A stretch of 30,277 nt of DNA, from NCBI GenBank assembly GCA_021778375.1, contig JAJYCM010000004.1, positions 1 to 30,277 on the forward strand, given 5' to 3'. The translations under genes were made by a program, and so were the position numbers. Origin of the DNA: Bacteroidota bacterium. GTDB taxonomy: Bacteria; Bacteroidota; Ignavibacteria; Ignavibacteriales; Ignavibacteriaceae. The notes below the pieces were generated by a model. That model saw nothing but the letters and a program-made list of their open reading frames with translations, searched no databases and was not told the origin of the DNA. Shown piece after piece: positions 1 to 8,386 of this stretch. Positions within the stretch are counted from its first letter, which is position 1, and every line of letters starts with the position of its first letter.

Positions 1-543
1 TCAAGATTAACCAAACAAATTGATCTTCGATTTAGGATTCGCCGGGAGAAAAAGGATATTCCTCAAGATATTCTTAACCAGAAATATTCTGTAACCGGAT
101 TAAAATATTTATCAAAATTTGAGCTTGTCTACCAGGTTTCAAATCAAATAAAATTAAGGGGAGTTTTTAGTTATAATAATTTTAATCTGCCAAAAGTTAA
201 TCACCGGGAAGACGGATTTCTGGTTAGTCAAGAAATGAATTATTCTCCGTTTAGACAGCTAAATTTAATTACGCGTTTATCGTTCTTCAATGCTTCATCG
301 ATAAATGCTGCTGTATATGAATTTGAAAATAATATGGCAGGTTTTCTTTCTAGCAACATTTACACAGGCGAAGGCTCCAGGTGGTATCTTATATGCAGAT
401 ATGAAATTTATAATTACTTAAATCTTTCGATAAAATATTCGGAAACATTTAAGCCAAACGTAAAAAACCTTAGCAGCGGTTATTCGATGATATACGGAAA
501 TCTTGACAATAGATTTGGATTGCAGGTTGAATTTAAACTTTAA
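1..543 (+). CDS. Outer-membrane beta-barrel protein, C-terminal part (5' end outside window)
   Basis: Frame 1 is open from the first base to the TAA at 541-543, so this is the last 180 residues of a longer protein; the ATG at 235 is internal. The visible part is a run of alternating hydrophobic/polar stretches rich in Tyr, Phe, Asn and Ser, with motifs such as GSRWYLICRYEIYNYLNLSI, and it ends in FKL, as expected of the last strand of an outer-membrane barrel. The pattern resembles the C-terminal barrel that follows helix-hairpin-helix repeats in some Ignavibacteria/Bacteroidota proteins, but no HhH region is in view, so that family assignment is a guess. It runs tail to tail into the cyclase gene with 14 bp between stop codons. 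Confidence 0.6.
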   Translation, partial: SRLTKQIDLRFRIRREKKDIPQDILNQKYSVTGLKYLSKFELVYQVSNQIKLRGVFSYNNFNLPKVNHREDGFLVSQEMNYSPFRQLNLITRLSFFNASSINAAVYEFENNMAGFLSSNIYTGEGSRWYLICRYEIYNYLNLSIKYSETFKPNVKNLSSGYSMIYGNLDNRFGLQVEFKL

Positions 544-557
544 GTAAGTATTAAAAT

Positions 558-1607
558 CTACTTTGCTCCAAGTGCAAAATAGGTATTTATTTCACCGTTA
601 CCGATAACATCAATCTTTTCTTTAAATTTAAAATTGAAAGATTCTTTAACTAGATTAAATGTTGCTTCGGTGACTGTAAGCATCCCCGGCAGGCTATAAC
701 GCTCCATTAAGTTTGCGATGTTTACCGTGTTTCCCCAAACATCATAGGTAAATTTTTTCAATCCAACGACTCCTGCTACAACATTTCCGGAATGGGCACC
801 GGCTCGCATTATCCATTTATATTCAGAAGTTTTATTTCGTTCGTTTAGATAACCTTGCATTTCAAGGGCGGCACAAATTATATTTTTCGCATGATCTATA
901 TTTTCATTGGGCAAACCGCAGGCAACCATATATGAATCACCCATAGTTTTTAACTTTTCAAGACGGTAGCTTTCCAAAATCGTATCAAAACTTTTGAAAA
1001 TATCATTAAGTTCGTTAACGAGAATCTGCGGCGGCATTTTAGAAACCATCGAAGTAAAGCCCTGAAAATCGGTAAAGAGAAGAGTAACATTTGAAAACTC
1101 ACGAGGTATTATAAAGCCATTTTCCTTTAATTCCTTGACAATTTCGGCAGGAAATATATTGTGAAGAAGTTCATTTGATTTATTCCTTTCTTCTTCTAAT
1201 TCAAGCGTACGCTCTTTAAGTTGACGGCTTATTTTATGTTTATACAAAGCTATTTCGATTGCTGAATGCAGAGTTCGCTCGTCAAACGGCTTTAGCACAT
1301 ATCCAAACGGCTCTGTAATTTTTGCGCGATGAAGAGTTTCATCATCCGCAAGGGCGGTTAAGTAAACAACTGGGATATCAAGGTTTTTCATAATTATTTC
1401 TGCCGCTTCTATTCCGGTCATATCGCCGTGAAGAATAATGTCCATAAGAACCAAATCAGGTTTTAGTTCTTCGGACTTTTTAATTATATCAATCCCGCTT
1501 CTTGACGAACCAAGAACAATGTAACCCAATTTTTGAAGAGTTCTACTAATATCAATTGAAATTATATTTTCGTCCTCAGCAATAAGAATTTTTGCATCTG
1601 TAACCAT
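558..1607 (-). CDS. Response regulator with class III adenylate/guanylate cyclase output domain
   Basis: Cytoplasmic two-component output protein, 349 aa. Residues 5-120 form a receiver domain with the acidic pocket E11/D12, phospho-acceptor D56, T84 and K106. A helical linker (about 122-165) ends in the LLHNIFPAEIVKELKENG element that typically precedes class III cyclases. The cyclase domain (about 172-349) has both metal-binding aspartates, D180 (LFTDFQGFT) and D224 (TMGDSYM). K220 and D289 occupy the positions that favour ATP over GTP in mammalian enzymes, so adenylate cyclase is the better guess. N296 is present, but L300 stands where the transition-state arginine is expected. The ATG at 1607 has AGAGGA just upstream. 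It is divergent from the three-receiver protein, a possible phospho-partner. Confidence 0.88.
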   Translation of the reverse strand: MVTDAKILIAEDENIISIDISRTLQKLGYIVLGSSRSGIDIIKKSEELKPDLVLMDIILHGDMTGIEAAEIIMKNLDIPVVYLTALADDETLHRAKITEPFGYVLKPFDERTLHSAIEIALYKHKISRQLKERTLELEEERNKSNELLHNIFPAEIVKELKENGFIIPREFSNVTLLFTDFQGFTSMVSKMPPQILVNELNDIFKSFDTILESYRLEKLKTMGDSYMVACGLPNENIDHAKNIICAALEMQGYLNERNKTSEYKWIMRAGAHSGNVVAGVVGLKKFTYDVWGNTVNIANLMERYSLPGMLTVTEATFNLVKESFNFKFKEKIDVIGNGEINTYFALGAK

Positions 1608-1650
1608 TGAATCCTCTTTAATAAAAATATTTTACTTCAAATACCCTCCC

Positions 1651-1658
1651 CAAATTTA
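1651..1658 (-). promoter_or_regulatory. Candidate Bacteroidota-type -7 box for the cyclase gene
   Basis: On the minus strand this reads TAAATTTG, a perfect match to the TAnnTTTG -7 consensus known from Bacteroidetes, 43 bp before the cyclase start codon. I see no good TTTG -33 element at the expected distance, so support is partial. Use of this consensus in Ignavibacteria is assumed. Confidence 0.25.
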
Positions 1659-1764
1659 TACATTTTAGGTACAATTTACTTTGCAGATATAAAAATATTC
1701 TGTTATAACCTATTTAATTTCTGAAAATTTATAAAATTATTATGTTCCCATATAAGTGCAGGTT

Positions 1765-1797
1765 ATTGTCATTTTCAATTCTAAATATTTATATTTG
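1765..1797 (+). promoter_or_regulatory. Candidate Bacteroidota-type promoter for the three-receiver protein
   Basis: ATTG at 1765-1768 and TATATTTG at 1790-1797 (TAnnTTTG) lie 21 bp apart, close to the -33/-7 spacing of Bacteroidetes promoters. Transcription would begin near 1803. A TATAAT at 1805-1810 is a second possible element. The box sits 16 bp before the TTG at 1813 and 61 bp before the ATG at 1858, so it does not by itself settle the start. Confidence 0.3.
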
Positions 1798-1857
1798 CAC
1801 CTATTATAATATTTGCGAGTATTAAAAGTCATCACTCAAGAATTTTTTAGGAATCAA

Positions 1858-4215
1858 ATGCAAAATTCTAAGACCGAACTTCTTAACAAAATTAGCAACC
1901 TGCTAAATCTTGCTGCCACGTCTTCACCTGATTTGCCGAATGAGATATGTAGATTTTTAGTAGATGAGTATGAATTACAAGCTGTTGCTTTATTTAAATT
2001 AGAGGAACAAAATAAGTTTACTCTAAAGGGTAAATCAAATGATGTGAAAAAATCATATTCTTTAAATTCTGTTTACGAGTGTAAGTCATGCAATCTTCTC
2101 AAGGAACAGAATAAAAACATTTCGTTAAATACTCAGAATAATTGTGAAATCCAGATATCGGAATATGTCATTTACGAATCTTGCTTGATCATAAAATCTT
2201 CTGTTAAGAATGTAGCTTTGTTAAAACTAGCTAAAAAAACAGCCTTTACCCCCGAGGATAAAGAAAATTTTGAGGCAGTTGCTAATGCTCTTTCAAGAAT
2301 TATTAATCTTTGGTCTGACAATGATAAGTCCGCTACTGTTTCAACTGCCGAACTTATTTCTGAAATTGCCCAGGAGCTTAGAACCCCAACCAACAGCATC
2401 ATGGGATTTGCTTCGCTTTTATATGAAGATAAATTAACTCCGACTCAAACCGAATATGTATCCACTCTAAAAGAAAGCGCCTTCAACCTTCTTGCCGTCA
2501 TAAATGATTTAATAGACCTCGCAAAAGTTGATACCGGCACATGCATACTTGCTTTATCCAACACTAATATTAAAGCTTTTGTTGATGAAGTCATTAAAAT
2601 ATTCAACGAGAAAATCAATAAAAATAAAATTGAGTTTATTGTAAACATAGATAAAACCTTGCCGGAGACAATGAGACTCGACGTGCAAAAACTTCGGTTT
2701 ATTTTTTCAAATATTATAACTTACGCCTTGAGATTAACAGAGAAAGGAAAGATATCTATTTCAGTTTCTGCTGGAGGCCTAAAGAAAGTAAACTTTAAAA
2801 TCAGCGATACAAGCTCGGGCATTTCAGCTAATAAACTGAAAGACATTTTCAAACCTTTTTCGCTTTTCGAACTTGGAAATCCTAAGATAGGCAACACGAC
2901 AGGATTAAGCCTTTTGCTTGCAAAAAGATATATTGAACTTTTAAATGGCGAGATAGAGGTAACAAGTTCCTTGGGAAAAGGAACTACATACAGCTTTAGC
3001 ATCAACTCCGAAAATATTTCAACTATTGAAGCACAAATAAGTACTTTACCTAAACCCGGTAAGAAAAATAAAGTTTTGGTTGTGGAAGATGATTATGCCA
3101 CCTCAAAGCTTTTAAGTAACTATTTAAATAAATGGGGATATGAACCAACAATCGTTAACTCAGCGGAGCAAGCTCTAAAAATAATTGACAAAGAAATTTT
3201 CCTTGCCGTACTAATGGATATTATTTTACCGGATGCTAACGGTTTTGAATTGCTTAAAAGAATCCGGGAACATAAGAACGCAAAAAATACTCCGGTTATA
3301 GTGTGCTCGGTTGAAGCTGAACAGCAGAAGGCTTTTTTGATGGGAGCAGTCGAATATTTTGTAAAGCCGATTCAATATAAGTTTCTCATCGAAGTTTTAA
3401 CAAGTTACAGACTTAAAAAAGATTCCAATATTTTAATTGTTGATGATGATGTCCCAACTTTAAGTTTGATAAAAGAAGCTATTGAACAAGCCGGATTTAA
3501 TGCAATTGCAGAGTCACATTCTTCCCGCGTGATGAATATGATTGAAGCAATAAACCTTGATCTTGCCATCATAGACCTTGATATGCCTGAGATTAACGGC
3601 TTCGACCTGATAAAACAAATTAAATCTAAGCCAAAATTTTCAAATCTGCCTATTGTAATTTATACTGGTAAAGAAAATTACCAGGAGGATATTAAAAAAA
3701 TTGACGGAATGTTTTCCGATCTACTTAAGAAAAGCAGTACAAATATTGAGCAGCTTTCCGATACTATAAATCAGATGATTAACCGCTTTGATGAACCACC
3801 TACACCTGAAGAAATTGCAAGCAAAAAGGATCCTATCAAAATTCTTTTAGTTGAAGATTACAAACATTCTCAGATTATTGTTACCAGACTACTTAAGAAA
3901 AACAATTTTGAATCTATCGTGGTTGTAGAAAACGGTGCAGAAGCAGTTGAAGCTGTGCAAAAGCAAAAATTTAATCTGATACTTATGGATATGCAGATGC
4001 CGGTGATGAATGGTTTTGAAGCTACTGAAAAAATACGGCAGATGAAAGAATATAAAGAAATACCCATCATTGCTTTAACTGCTTTTGCTATGAAAGGTGA
4101 CAGGGAAAAATGCTTAGAATCGGGAGCAACGGATTATATCCCTAAACCAATTGATAGCCAGGAATTTATAGAGAAAGTTAAATATTATACCTTTAACAAA
4201 GTTAATGCTGTTTAA
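1858..4215 (+). CDS. Degenerate hybrid histidine kinase with three receiver domains
   Basis: The frame is open from a TTG at 1813 (800 aa), but I prefer the ATG at 1858 (785 aa), which has AGGA five bases upstream. Residue numbers here count from the TTG. About 16-165 is a GAF-like N-terminal region; 178-245 is a HisKA-like dimerisation helix pair; 255-400 is HATPase-like; then receivers at about 418-530 (D469, S499, K518), 538-650 (D588, T618, K639) and 675-790 (D726, T756, K778). The kinase core lacks key residues: the H-box reads AQELRTP with Q187 for the phospho-histidine, the N-box Asn is Y304, the G1 box is DTSSG and the G2 box is GLSLLL. No membrane segment is visible, so it is cytoplasmic. 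It is probably a phosphate-accepting scaffold rather than a kinase; partners are unknown, and it is not a PhoR. Confidence 0.85.
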   Translation: MQNSKTELLNKISNLLNLAATSSPDLPNEICRFLVDEYELQAVALFKLEEQNKFTLKGKSNDVKKSYSLNSVYECKSCNLLKEQNKNISLNTQNNCEIQISEYVIYESCLIIKSSVKNVALLKLAKKTAFTPEDKENFEAVANALSRIINLWSDNDKSATVSTAELISEIAQELRTPTNSIMGFASLLYEDKLTPTQTEYVSTLKESAFNLLAVINDLIDLAKVDTGTCILALSNTNIKAFVDEVIKIFNEKINKNKIEFIVNIDKTLPETMRLDVQKLRFIFSNIITYALRLTEKGKISISVSAGGLKKVNFKISDTSSGISANKLKDIFKPFSLFELGNPKIGNTTGLSLLLAKRYIELLNGEIEVTSSLGKGTTYSFSINSENISTIEAQISTLPKPGKKNKVLVVEDDYATSKLLSNYLNKWGYEPTIVNSAEQALKIIDKEIFLAVLMDIILPDANGFELLKRIREHKNAKNTPVIVCSVEAEQQKAFLMGAVEYFVKPIQYKFLIEVLTSYRLKKDSNILIVDDDVPTLSLIKEAIEQAGFNAIAESHSSRVMNMIEAINLDLAIIDLDMPEINGFDLIKQIKSKPKFSNLPIVIYTGKENYQEDIKKIDGMFSDLLKKSSTNIEQLSDTINQMINRFDEPPTPEEIASKKDPIKILLVEDYKHSQIIVTRLLKKNNFESIVVVENGAEAVEAVQKQKFNLILMDMQMPVMNGFEATEKIRQMKEYKEIPIIALTAFAMKGDREKCLESGATDYIPKPIDSQEFIEKVKYYTFNKVNAV

Positions 4216-4308
4216 TTTTTTAATCTTATACTCAAGTTTTTACTAAATAAATCACACCATATAAATTCCTTGATGTATTATTAATTTTTATCTCAATTTG
4301 AGTTTCTT

Positions 4309-5772
4309 ATGATTAGCGAAAAACCAAGAGTCAGATTTGCCCCGAGTCCCACTGGCTATTTGCATATAGGTGGACTTCGCACGGCATTGTATAACTACCT
4401 GTTTGCAAAACATAACGACGGAAAATTTGTTCTTAGAATTGAAGATACTGACCGGAACCGGTATATTGAAGGAGCCGTTGAAAATTTGATTAAATCATTG
4501 AAATGGGGCGGACTTGAATACGACGAAGGACCAAATATCGGCGGTCAATTTGGTCCGTACATGCAATCTCAGAGGCTTGACCTTTACAAGAAATATGCAG
4601 CAGATCTTATTGCAAACGGCAAAGCATATTATTGCTTCTGTACAACCGAACGGCTTGAAAAACTGCGCGAAGAACAACAGCGTCAAAAACTTCCCCAGGC
4701 AAAATATGATAAGCATTGCCTGCATTTAAGTAAAGAAGAAATCGAAGAAAATCTCTCAAAAGGTGTACCCCACGTGGTACGATTAAATGTAGAAGCCAAT
4801 AAAAAAATAATCTTTAATGATGTCGTTCGAGGGCAGGTAGAGTTCAATAGCAGTAATGTTGATGACCAAGTTTTGATTAAAAGTGACGGCTATCCGACAT
4901 ATCATCTTGCCAATGTGGTAGACGATTATTTGATGAAAATAACGCATGTTATTCGAGGTGAGGAGTGGCTTTCATCTACACCGAAACATGTTCTTCTTTA
5001 CGATTTCTTTGCATGGGAAAAACCGGTTTTTGCACATCTCCCGTTATTACTCAACCCAGACCGCTCTAAACTAAGTAAACGTCAGGGCGATGTTGCAGTT
5101 GAAGATTATCGAATAAAAGGATTTTTGAAAGAAGCACTAATTAATTTTGTTGCTTTACTTGGATGGAACGCCGGAGACGATAAAGAATTTTATTACATGA
5201 ATGAACTTATAGAAAATTTTTCACTCGAAAGGGTAAATAAATCAGGTGCTGTTTTTGATTTAGAAAAACTAAATTGGCTTAATGCAGAGCATCTCCGCAA
5301 AAAACCGAACACTGACATTTTGCAAATGATCAAAGAGGAAGGTAAAAAATTAAATATCGACTATCAGAATTTTAGTGACGATTATTTATTAAAAATTATT
5401 TCAGTAATGAAAGAACGGGTTTCTTTTGTAAATGAGTATTTCACTAAAAGTTTCTTTTTCTTTGAGGCTCCCCGAACTTATGAGCAAGCTGCGATAGAGA
5501 AAAACTGGAAATCAGAAACTCCTGGGCAACTCAATAAATTACACGATGCTTTTACCTCTCTTACAAATCCGTTAAAGGAAGATTACGAAAATGCTTTGGC
5601 GAAAGTTGCTGAGGAATTAAATATCGGAAAAGGGAAATTAATTCATCCATTGCGATTAGCTGTATCAGGCATGAGCGCAGGCCCCGGTGTATTTGATATT
5701 CTATTTATCCTTGGCAAAGATGAAACCATTAAGAGGATTAGAGCAGCAATCGATAAAATAGGGAAATCTTAA
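4309..5772 (+). CDS. gltX: Glutamate--tRNA ligase
   Basis: Glutamyl-tRNA synthetase, 487 aa, the usual length: ATP-dependent charging of tRNA-Glu in the cytoplasm. The class I Rossmann core starts immediately with RFAPSPTGYLHIGG, holding the HIGH-type motif (HIGG, 19-22). The KMSKS-type loop is KLSKR at 254-258. C109, C111, Y133 and C137 match the zinc-binding insertion seen in many bacterial GluRS. The C-terminal half contains the anticodon-binding helical region ending in GPGVFDILFILGKDETIKRI. The ATG at 4309 fits the conserved N-terminus; there is no clear Shine-Dalgarno, but an 11-bp palindrome (CTCAATTTGAG, 4292-4302) lies directly upstream. It is 93 bp downstream of the receiver protein and probably has its own transcription. 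Only one GluRS is visible, so whether it also charges tRNA-Gln cannot be told. Confidence 0.97.
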   Translation: MISEKPRVRFAPSPTGYLHIGGLRTALYNYLFAKHNDGKFVLRIEDTDRNRYIEGAVENLIKSLKWGGLEYDEGPNIGGQFGPYMQSQRLDLYKKYAADLIANGKAYYCFCTTERLEKLREEQQRQKLPQAKYDKHCLHLSKEEIEENLSKGVPHVVRLNVEANKKIIFNDVVRGQVEFNSSNVDDQVLIKSDGYPTYHLANVVDDYLMKITHVIRGEEWLSSTPKHVLLYDFFAWEKPVFAHLPLLLNPDRSKLSKRQGDVAVEDYRIKGFLKEALINFVALLGWNAGDDKEFYYMNELIENFSLERVNKSGAVFDLEKLNWLNAEHLRKKPNTDILQMIKEEGKKLNIDYQNFSDDYLLKIISVMKERVSFVNEYFTKSFFFFEAPRTYEQAAIEKNWKSETPGQLNKLHDAFTSLTNPLKEDYENALAKVAEELNIGKGKLIHPLRLAVSGMSAGPGVFDILFILGKDETIKRIRAAIDKIGKS

Positions 5773-5791
5773 ACAGGATAAGTTCTGTGTC

Positions 5792-5804
5792 GCCACTCTG
5801 TGGC
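5792..5804 (+). terminator. Weak hairpin after gltX
   Basis: GCCAC, TCT loop, GTGGC: a perfect 5-bp stem 19 bp after the gltX stop, followed by a moderately T-rich stretch (TCTTAGATATTCTTTG). The stem is short and the T-tract is interrupted, so this is only a candidate terminator. Confidence 0.2.
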
Positions 5805-5864
5805 TCTTAGATATTCTTTGTTGATGATTATTGCTACTACTGAATCGCCCCGCCGTTTTTTTAT

Positions 5865-5882
5865 ACAATAATAAATTATTGT
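5865..5882. repeat. AT-rich inverted repeat between convergent gltX and phoU
   Basis: ACAATAAT, AA, ATTATTGT is an exact 8-bp inverted repeat in the convergent gap. Neither side has a T-tract in the right place for a standard intrinsic terminator, so its role is open. Confidence 0.35.
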
Positions 5883-5919
5883 GCAATGTTATAATCTCAA
5901 TCAATTAGAAACATAAGTT

Positions 5920-6600
5920 TTATTCAGGTAATTGATATCCGCTAAGTTTTTTTTTGTGTGCTATAATTTCTGCTTCAACTAAAAAAATAACATCCTCGGA
6001 AATATTAGTAGCATGGTCTGCAAGGCGTTCAATCTGACGGGAAAGCACTATTAAATGCGCACAGGCTTCAGTAATCTCAGGGTTGGATTGAATTTTTTCT
6101 ACAAGCTGTTTAAATATTTTTTTATTATAATCATCAACAATATCGTCTTTTTCCCAGATTGTTTTTGCTAATTCGCTATCGCAGTTTATAAATGAAGTAA
6201 TAGCATCCTTAACCATTTCACGAGTAATTCTAGCCATATCCGGAAGATCTGTTTGGACTATTATATCCCGAAAGTTTTCAGTTTTTTTAACACGCTGGGC
6301 TATGTTAACGGCAATATCACCGCAGCGCTCAAGCTGGCTGTCAATTTTAATTGCCGTCAATATAAAACGAAGATCGGTAGCAACTGGTTGATATAGTGCA
6401 AGCAAGTTTTCACATTGAGCCATAATTAGATTATCGTAAGCATCTACTTCCCTATCTCTTTGTTTGATTTCCTTAAACAGTCTGACTCCGTAGTCTTCCA
6501 TATCTTTAAAACTATTTTCAACTTGATCGTCAACAATCGATGCCATTTTGTTGATGGTAGTTTTTAGTTCTTCAAGCTCTTTTTCAAAATGTCTTTCCAT
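5920..6600 (-). CDS. phoU: Phosphate-specific transport system accessory protein PhoU
   Basis: Cytoplasmic negative regulator of Pho signalling and of PstSCAB uptake, 226 aa, standard length. It has the two three-helix PhoU repeats: the first carries YQPVATDLRFILTAIKI and E91xxxD95xxxN99 (LERCGDIAVN), the second the matching IERLADHATN. These acidic clusters bind metal in characterised PhoU proteins. AGGA lies five bases before the ATG at 6600. It is the last gene of the pst operon, 107 bp after pstB; that gap holds two pairs of 12-bp-spaced repeats, so it may have separate control. Confidence 0.96.
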   Translation of the reverse strand: MERHFEKELEELKTTINKMASIVDDQVENSFKDMEDYGVRLFKEIKQRDREVDAYDNLIMAQCENLLALYQPVATDLRFILTAIKIDSQLERCGDIAVNIAQRVKKTENFRDIIVQTDLPDMARITREMVKDAITSFINCDSELAKTIWEKDDIVDDYNKKIFKQLVEKIQSNPEITEACAHLIVLSRQIERLADHATNISEDVIFLVEAEIIAHKKKLSGYQLPE

Positions 6601-6641
6601 CTTTATCCTGATATCCCTTAACTTAAAAATCTTATCCTTAC

Positions 6642-6690
6642 ACTTAAACTTGGACTTAAACTCGAAAGAATAAGTTCAATTGTAAGTTCA
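6642..6690. repeat. Two pairs of 12-bp-spaced direct repeats between pstB and phoU
   Basis: ACTTAAACT occurs at 6642-6650 and 6654-6662; TAAGTTCA occurs at 6671-6678 and 6683-6690. Both pairs have a 12-bp period. The two motifs are partly complementary: TGGACTTA at 6651-6658 can face TAAGTTCA at 6671-6678, and CTTACA at 6637-6642 can face TGTAAG at 6681-6686, so the phoU leader could fold. Confidence 0.5.
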
Positions 6691-6707
6691 CGAGTATTGT
6701 AAATATT

Positions 6708-7517
6708 TTAGCCAAACCTGCCTGTAATATAGTCTTCAGTTTGTTTTTTAGCGGGAGCGACGAACATTTTTTTGGTCTCTGAATATTCGATTAACTCACC
6801 CATATAGAAAAATGTTGTAAAGTCACTTACTCGAGCCGCTTGCTGCATATTGTGAGTAACAATAACTATTGTATAATCTTTTTTCAATTCAAAAATAAGC
6901 TCTTCAATTTTTGTAGTAGAAAGAGGATCAAGCGCGCTTGCAGGCTCATCCATTAAAATTACTTCGGGATTTATTGCAATTGTTCGCGCAATACATAAGC
7001 GTTGCTGCTGTCCCCCGGAGATGTCTGCGCCCGATTTGTGCAATATATCTTTTACTTCATCCCAAAGAGCGGCCTGTATTAAGCTTTTTTCTACAATTTC
7101 AGCAAGCGCTTTTTTATTATGAAAACCGTTTAATTTTAATCCAGCTATAACATTATTGAAAATTGACATTGTAGGAAATGGGTTTGGCTTTTGAAAAACC
7201 ATACCGATTTTTCTTCTCAAATATACGGGATCTTGTTTCATAATATCCTCACCGTCAAATATAATACTGCCGGTTATTGTTCCCCCAACGACCTCATGCA
7301 TTCGGTTTAGGCTTCGTAAAAAAGTTGATTTACCGCAGCCTGATGGGCCAATAATGGCAAGAACCCTTTTTTCTAGAATCGTCATAGAAATATTTTTAAG
7401 AACCTTCGTCTTTCCAAAATAAGCAGAAAGGTCTTTCACCGAAATCTTTATTGCATCATGCTTATGATGAGTAGCCTTTGACGTTATTTCGTTATTTGTC
7501 TGAGCGTTAAATACCAT
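6708..7517 (-). CDS. pstB: Phosphate ABC transporter ATP-binding protein PstB
   Basis: ATPase of the high-affinity phosphate importer, on the inner face of the inner membrane, 269 aa. Walker A GPSGCGKST is at 57-65, the Q-loop at GMVFQKPNPFP, the ABC signature SGGQQQR at 167-173, Walker B VILMDEP at 186-192 with catalytic E191, and the H-loop His at 222 (VTHNMQQAARVSD). FFYMGELIEY and the C-terminal EDYITGRFG are typical of PstB. The first 20 or so residues are a poorly conserved extension. It starts 5 bp after pstA with no obvious Shine-Dalgarno, which suggests translational coupling. Confidence 0.97.
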   Translation of the reverse strand: MVFNAQTNNEITSKATHHKHDAIKISVKDLSAYFGKTKVLKNISMTILEKRVLAIIGPSGCGKSTFLRSLNRMHEVVGGTITGSIIFDGEDIMKQDPVYLRRKIGMVFQKPNPFPTMSIFNNVIAGLKLNGFHNKKALAEIVEKSLIQAALWDEVKDILHKSGADISGGQQQRLCIARTIAINPEVILMDEPASALDPLSTTKIEELIFELKKDYTIVIVTHNMQQAARVSDFTTFFYMGELIEYSETKKMFVAPAKKQTEDYITGRFG

Positions 7518-7522
7518 TTAAT

Positions 7523-8386
7523 TTATGTTCTATATTTTGATCTTGTAATAATTCTGAAAACTAGACTTAAAAGAGAAATAAGGATTATTAACACAAGCGC
7601 TGCGGTCCATGCCTGGTCATTCCAATCCTTAAACGGAGAAGAAGCATACTGATAAATATAAACTGTAAGAGAAGCTATCGGTTGGAAAATATTCGTTGAC
7701 CAAAATCTATTCCCCAGCGAAGTAAATAAAAGAGGAGCAGTTTCACCAGCAGCTCTTGAAAGCCCGAGAAGTATTCCAGTTGCAATTCCTTTCCACGCAG
7801 TCTTGAGGACTATCAATACAGTTATTTTCCATTTAGGAATTCCTAAGGCGAGTCCTGCTTCCCTATACGACTGTGGGACAAGCTTAATCATCTCTTCAGT
7901 TGTACGAGTAATCGTCGGAATCATTAATATGGCTAATGCAATTCCGCCGGCGAGCGCTGAAAAATGCCTCATCGGAATAACTACAAGAGTATACGCAACT
8001 ACACCAACAACGATGGAAGGAATTCCGCTTAGAACATCGGCAAAAAAACGAACGATTGCGCCAAATTTATTTTTCCCAAATTCTGACAGATAAACGCCGC
8101 TTAAAATTCCTACCGGGATTCCTATACCCCCGCCGATTGCAATTAAAATTAGTGTCCCAATAATTGCATTAACCATTCCTCCGCCGGATTCTCCAACTGG
8201 CGTCGGAAGCTTTGTAAAGAAATTAATGTTTAAGTTTGCTATCCCCTTTGATATTGTATAATAGAAAATTAAGATTAAGGGTGCGATAGTAATTATTGCA
8301 GCCAAAAAAGAAACCGAGAGCATAACAACGTTAGTTGTTCTTCTTCTAATAAAAGTAAATTTTCCCTTGTATGATTTTATTTCCAT
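7523..8386 (-). CDS. pstA: Phosphate ABC transporter permease PstA
   Basis: Inner-membrane permease subunit of PstSCAB. About six hydrophobic segments are visible, and the EAA-type cytoplasmic loop (SYREAGLALGIPKWKITVLIVLKTA) contacts PstB. VLSGIPSIVVGVVAYTLVVIP is a strong PstA/PstC signature. An ATG at 8404 would give 293 aa, but the second in-frame ATG at 8386 (287 aa) has GGAG five bases upstream and gives the more usual N-terminus MEIKSYKGKF, so I chose it. Either way it overlaps the end of pstC (by 10 bp with this start), as is usual for co-translated permease pairs. Confidence 0.95.
   Translation of the reverse strand: MEIKSYKGKFTFIRRRTTNVVMLSVSFLAAIITIAPLILIFYYTISKGIANLNINFFTKLPTPVGESGGGMVNAIIGTLILIAIGGGIGIPVGILSGVYLSEFGKNKFGAIVRFFADVLSGIPSIVVGVVAYTLVVIPMRHFSALAGGIALAILMIPTITRTTEEMIKLVPQSYREAGLALGIPKWKITVLIVLKTAWKGIATGILLGLSRAAGETAPLLFTSLGNRFWSTNIFQPIASLTVYIYQYASSPFKDWNDQAWTAALVLIILISLLSLVFRIITRSKYRT

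Noticed and set aside
1858..4215. The sensor protein as PhoR for the neighbouring phosphate operon
   Set aside because: No membrane segments, the phospho-histidine is missing, gltX lies between, and the receivers point to a different role.
5865..5882. Inverted repeat as a bidirectional terminator for gltX and phoU
   Set aside because: The T-run is before, not after, the repeat on the plus strand, and the minus strand has A's after it; loop of two bases is also poor.
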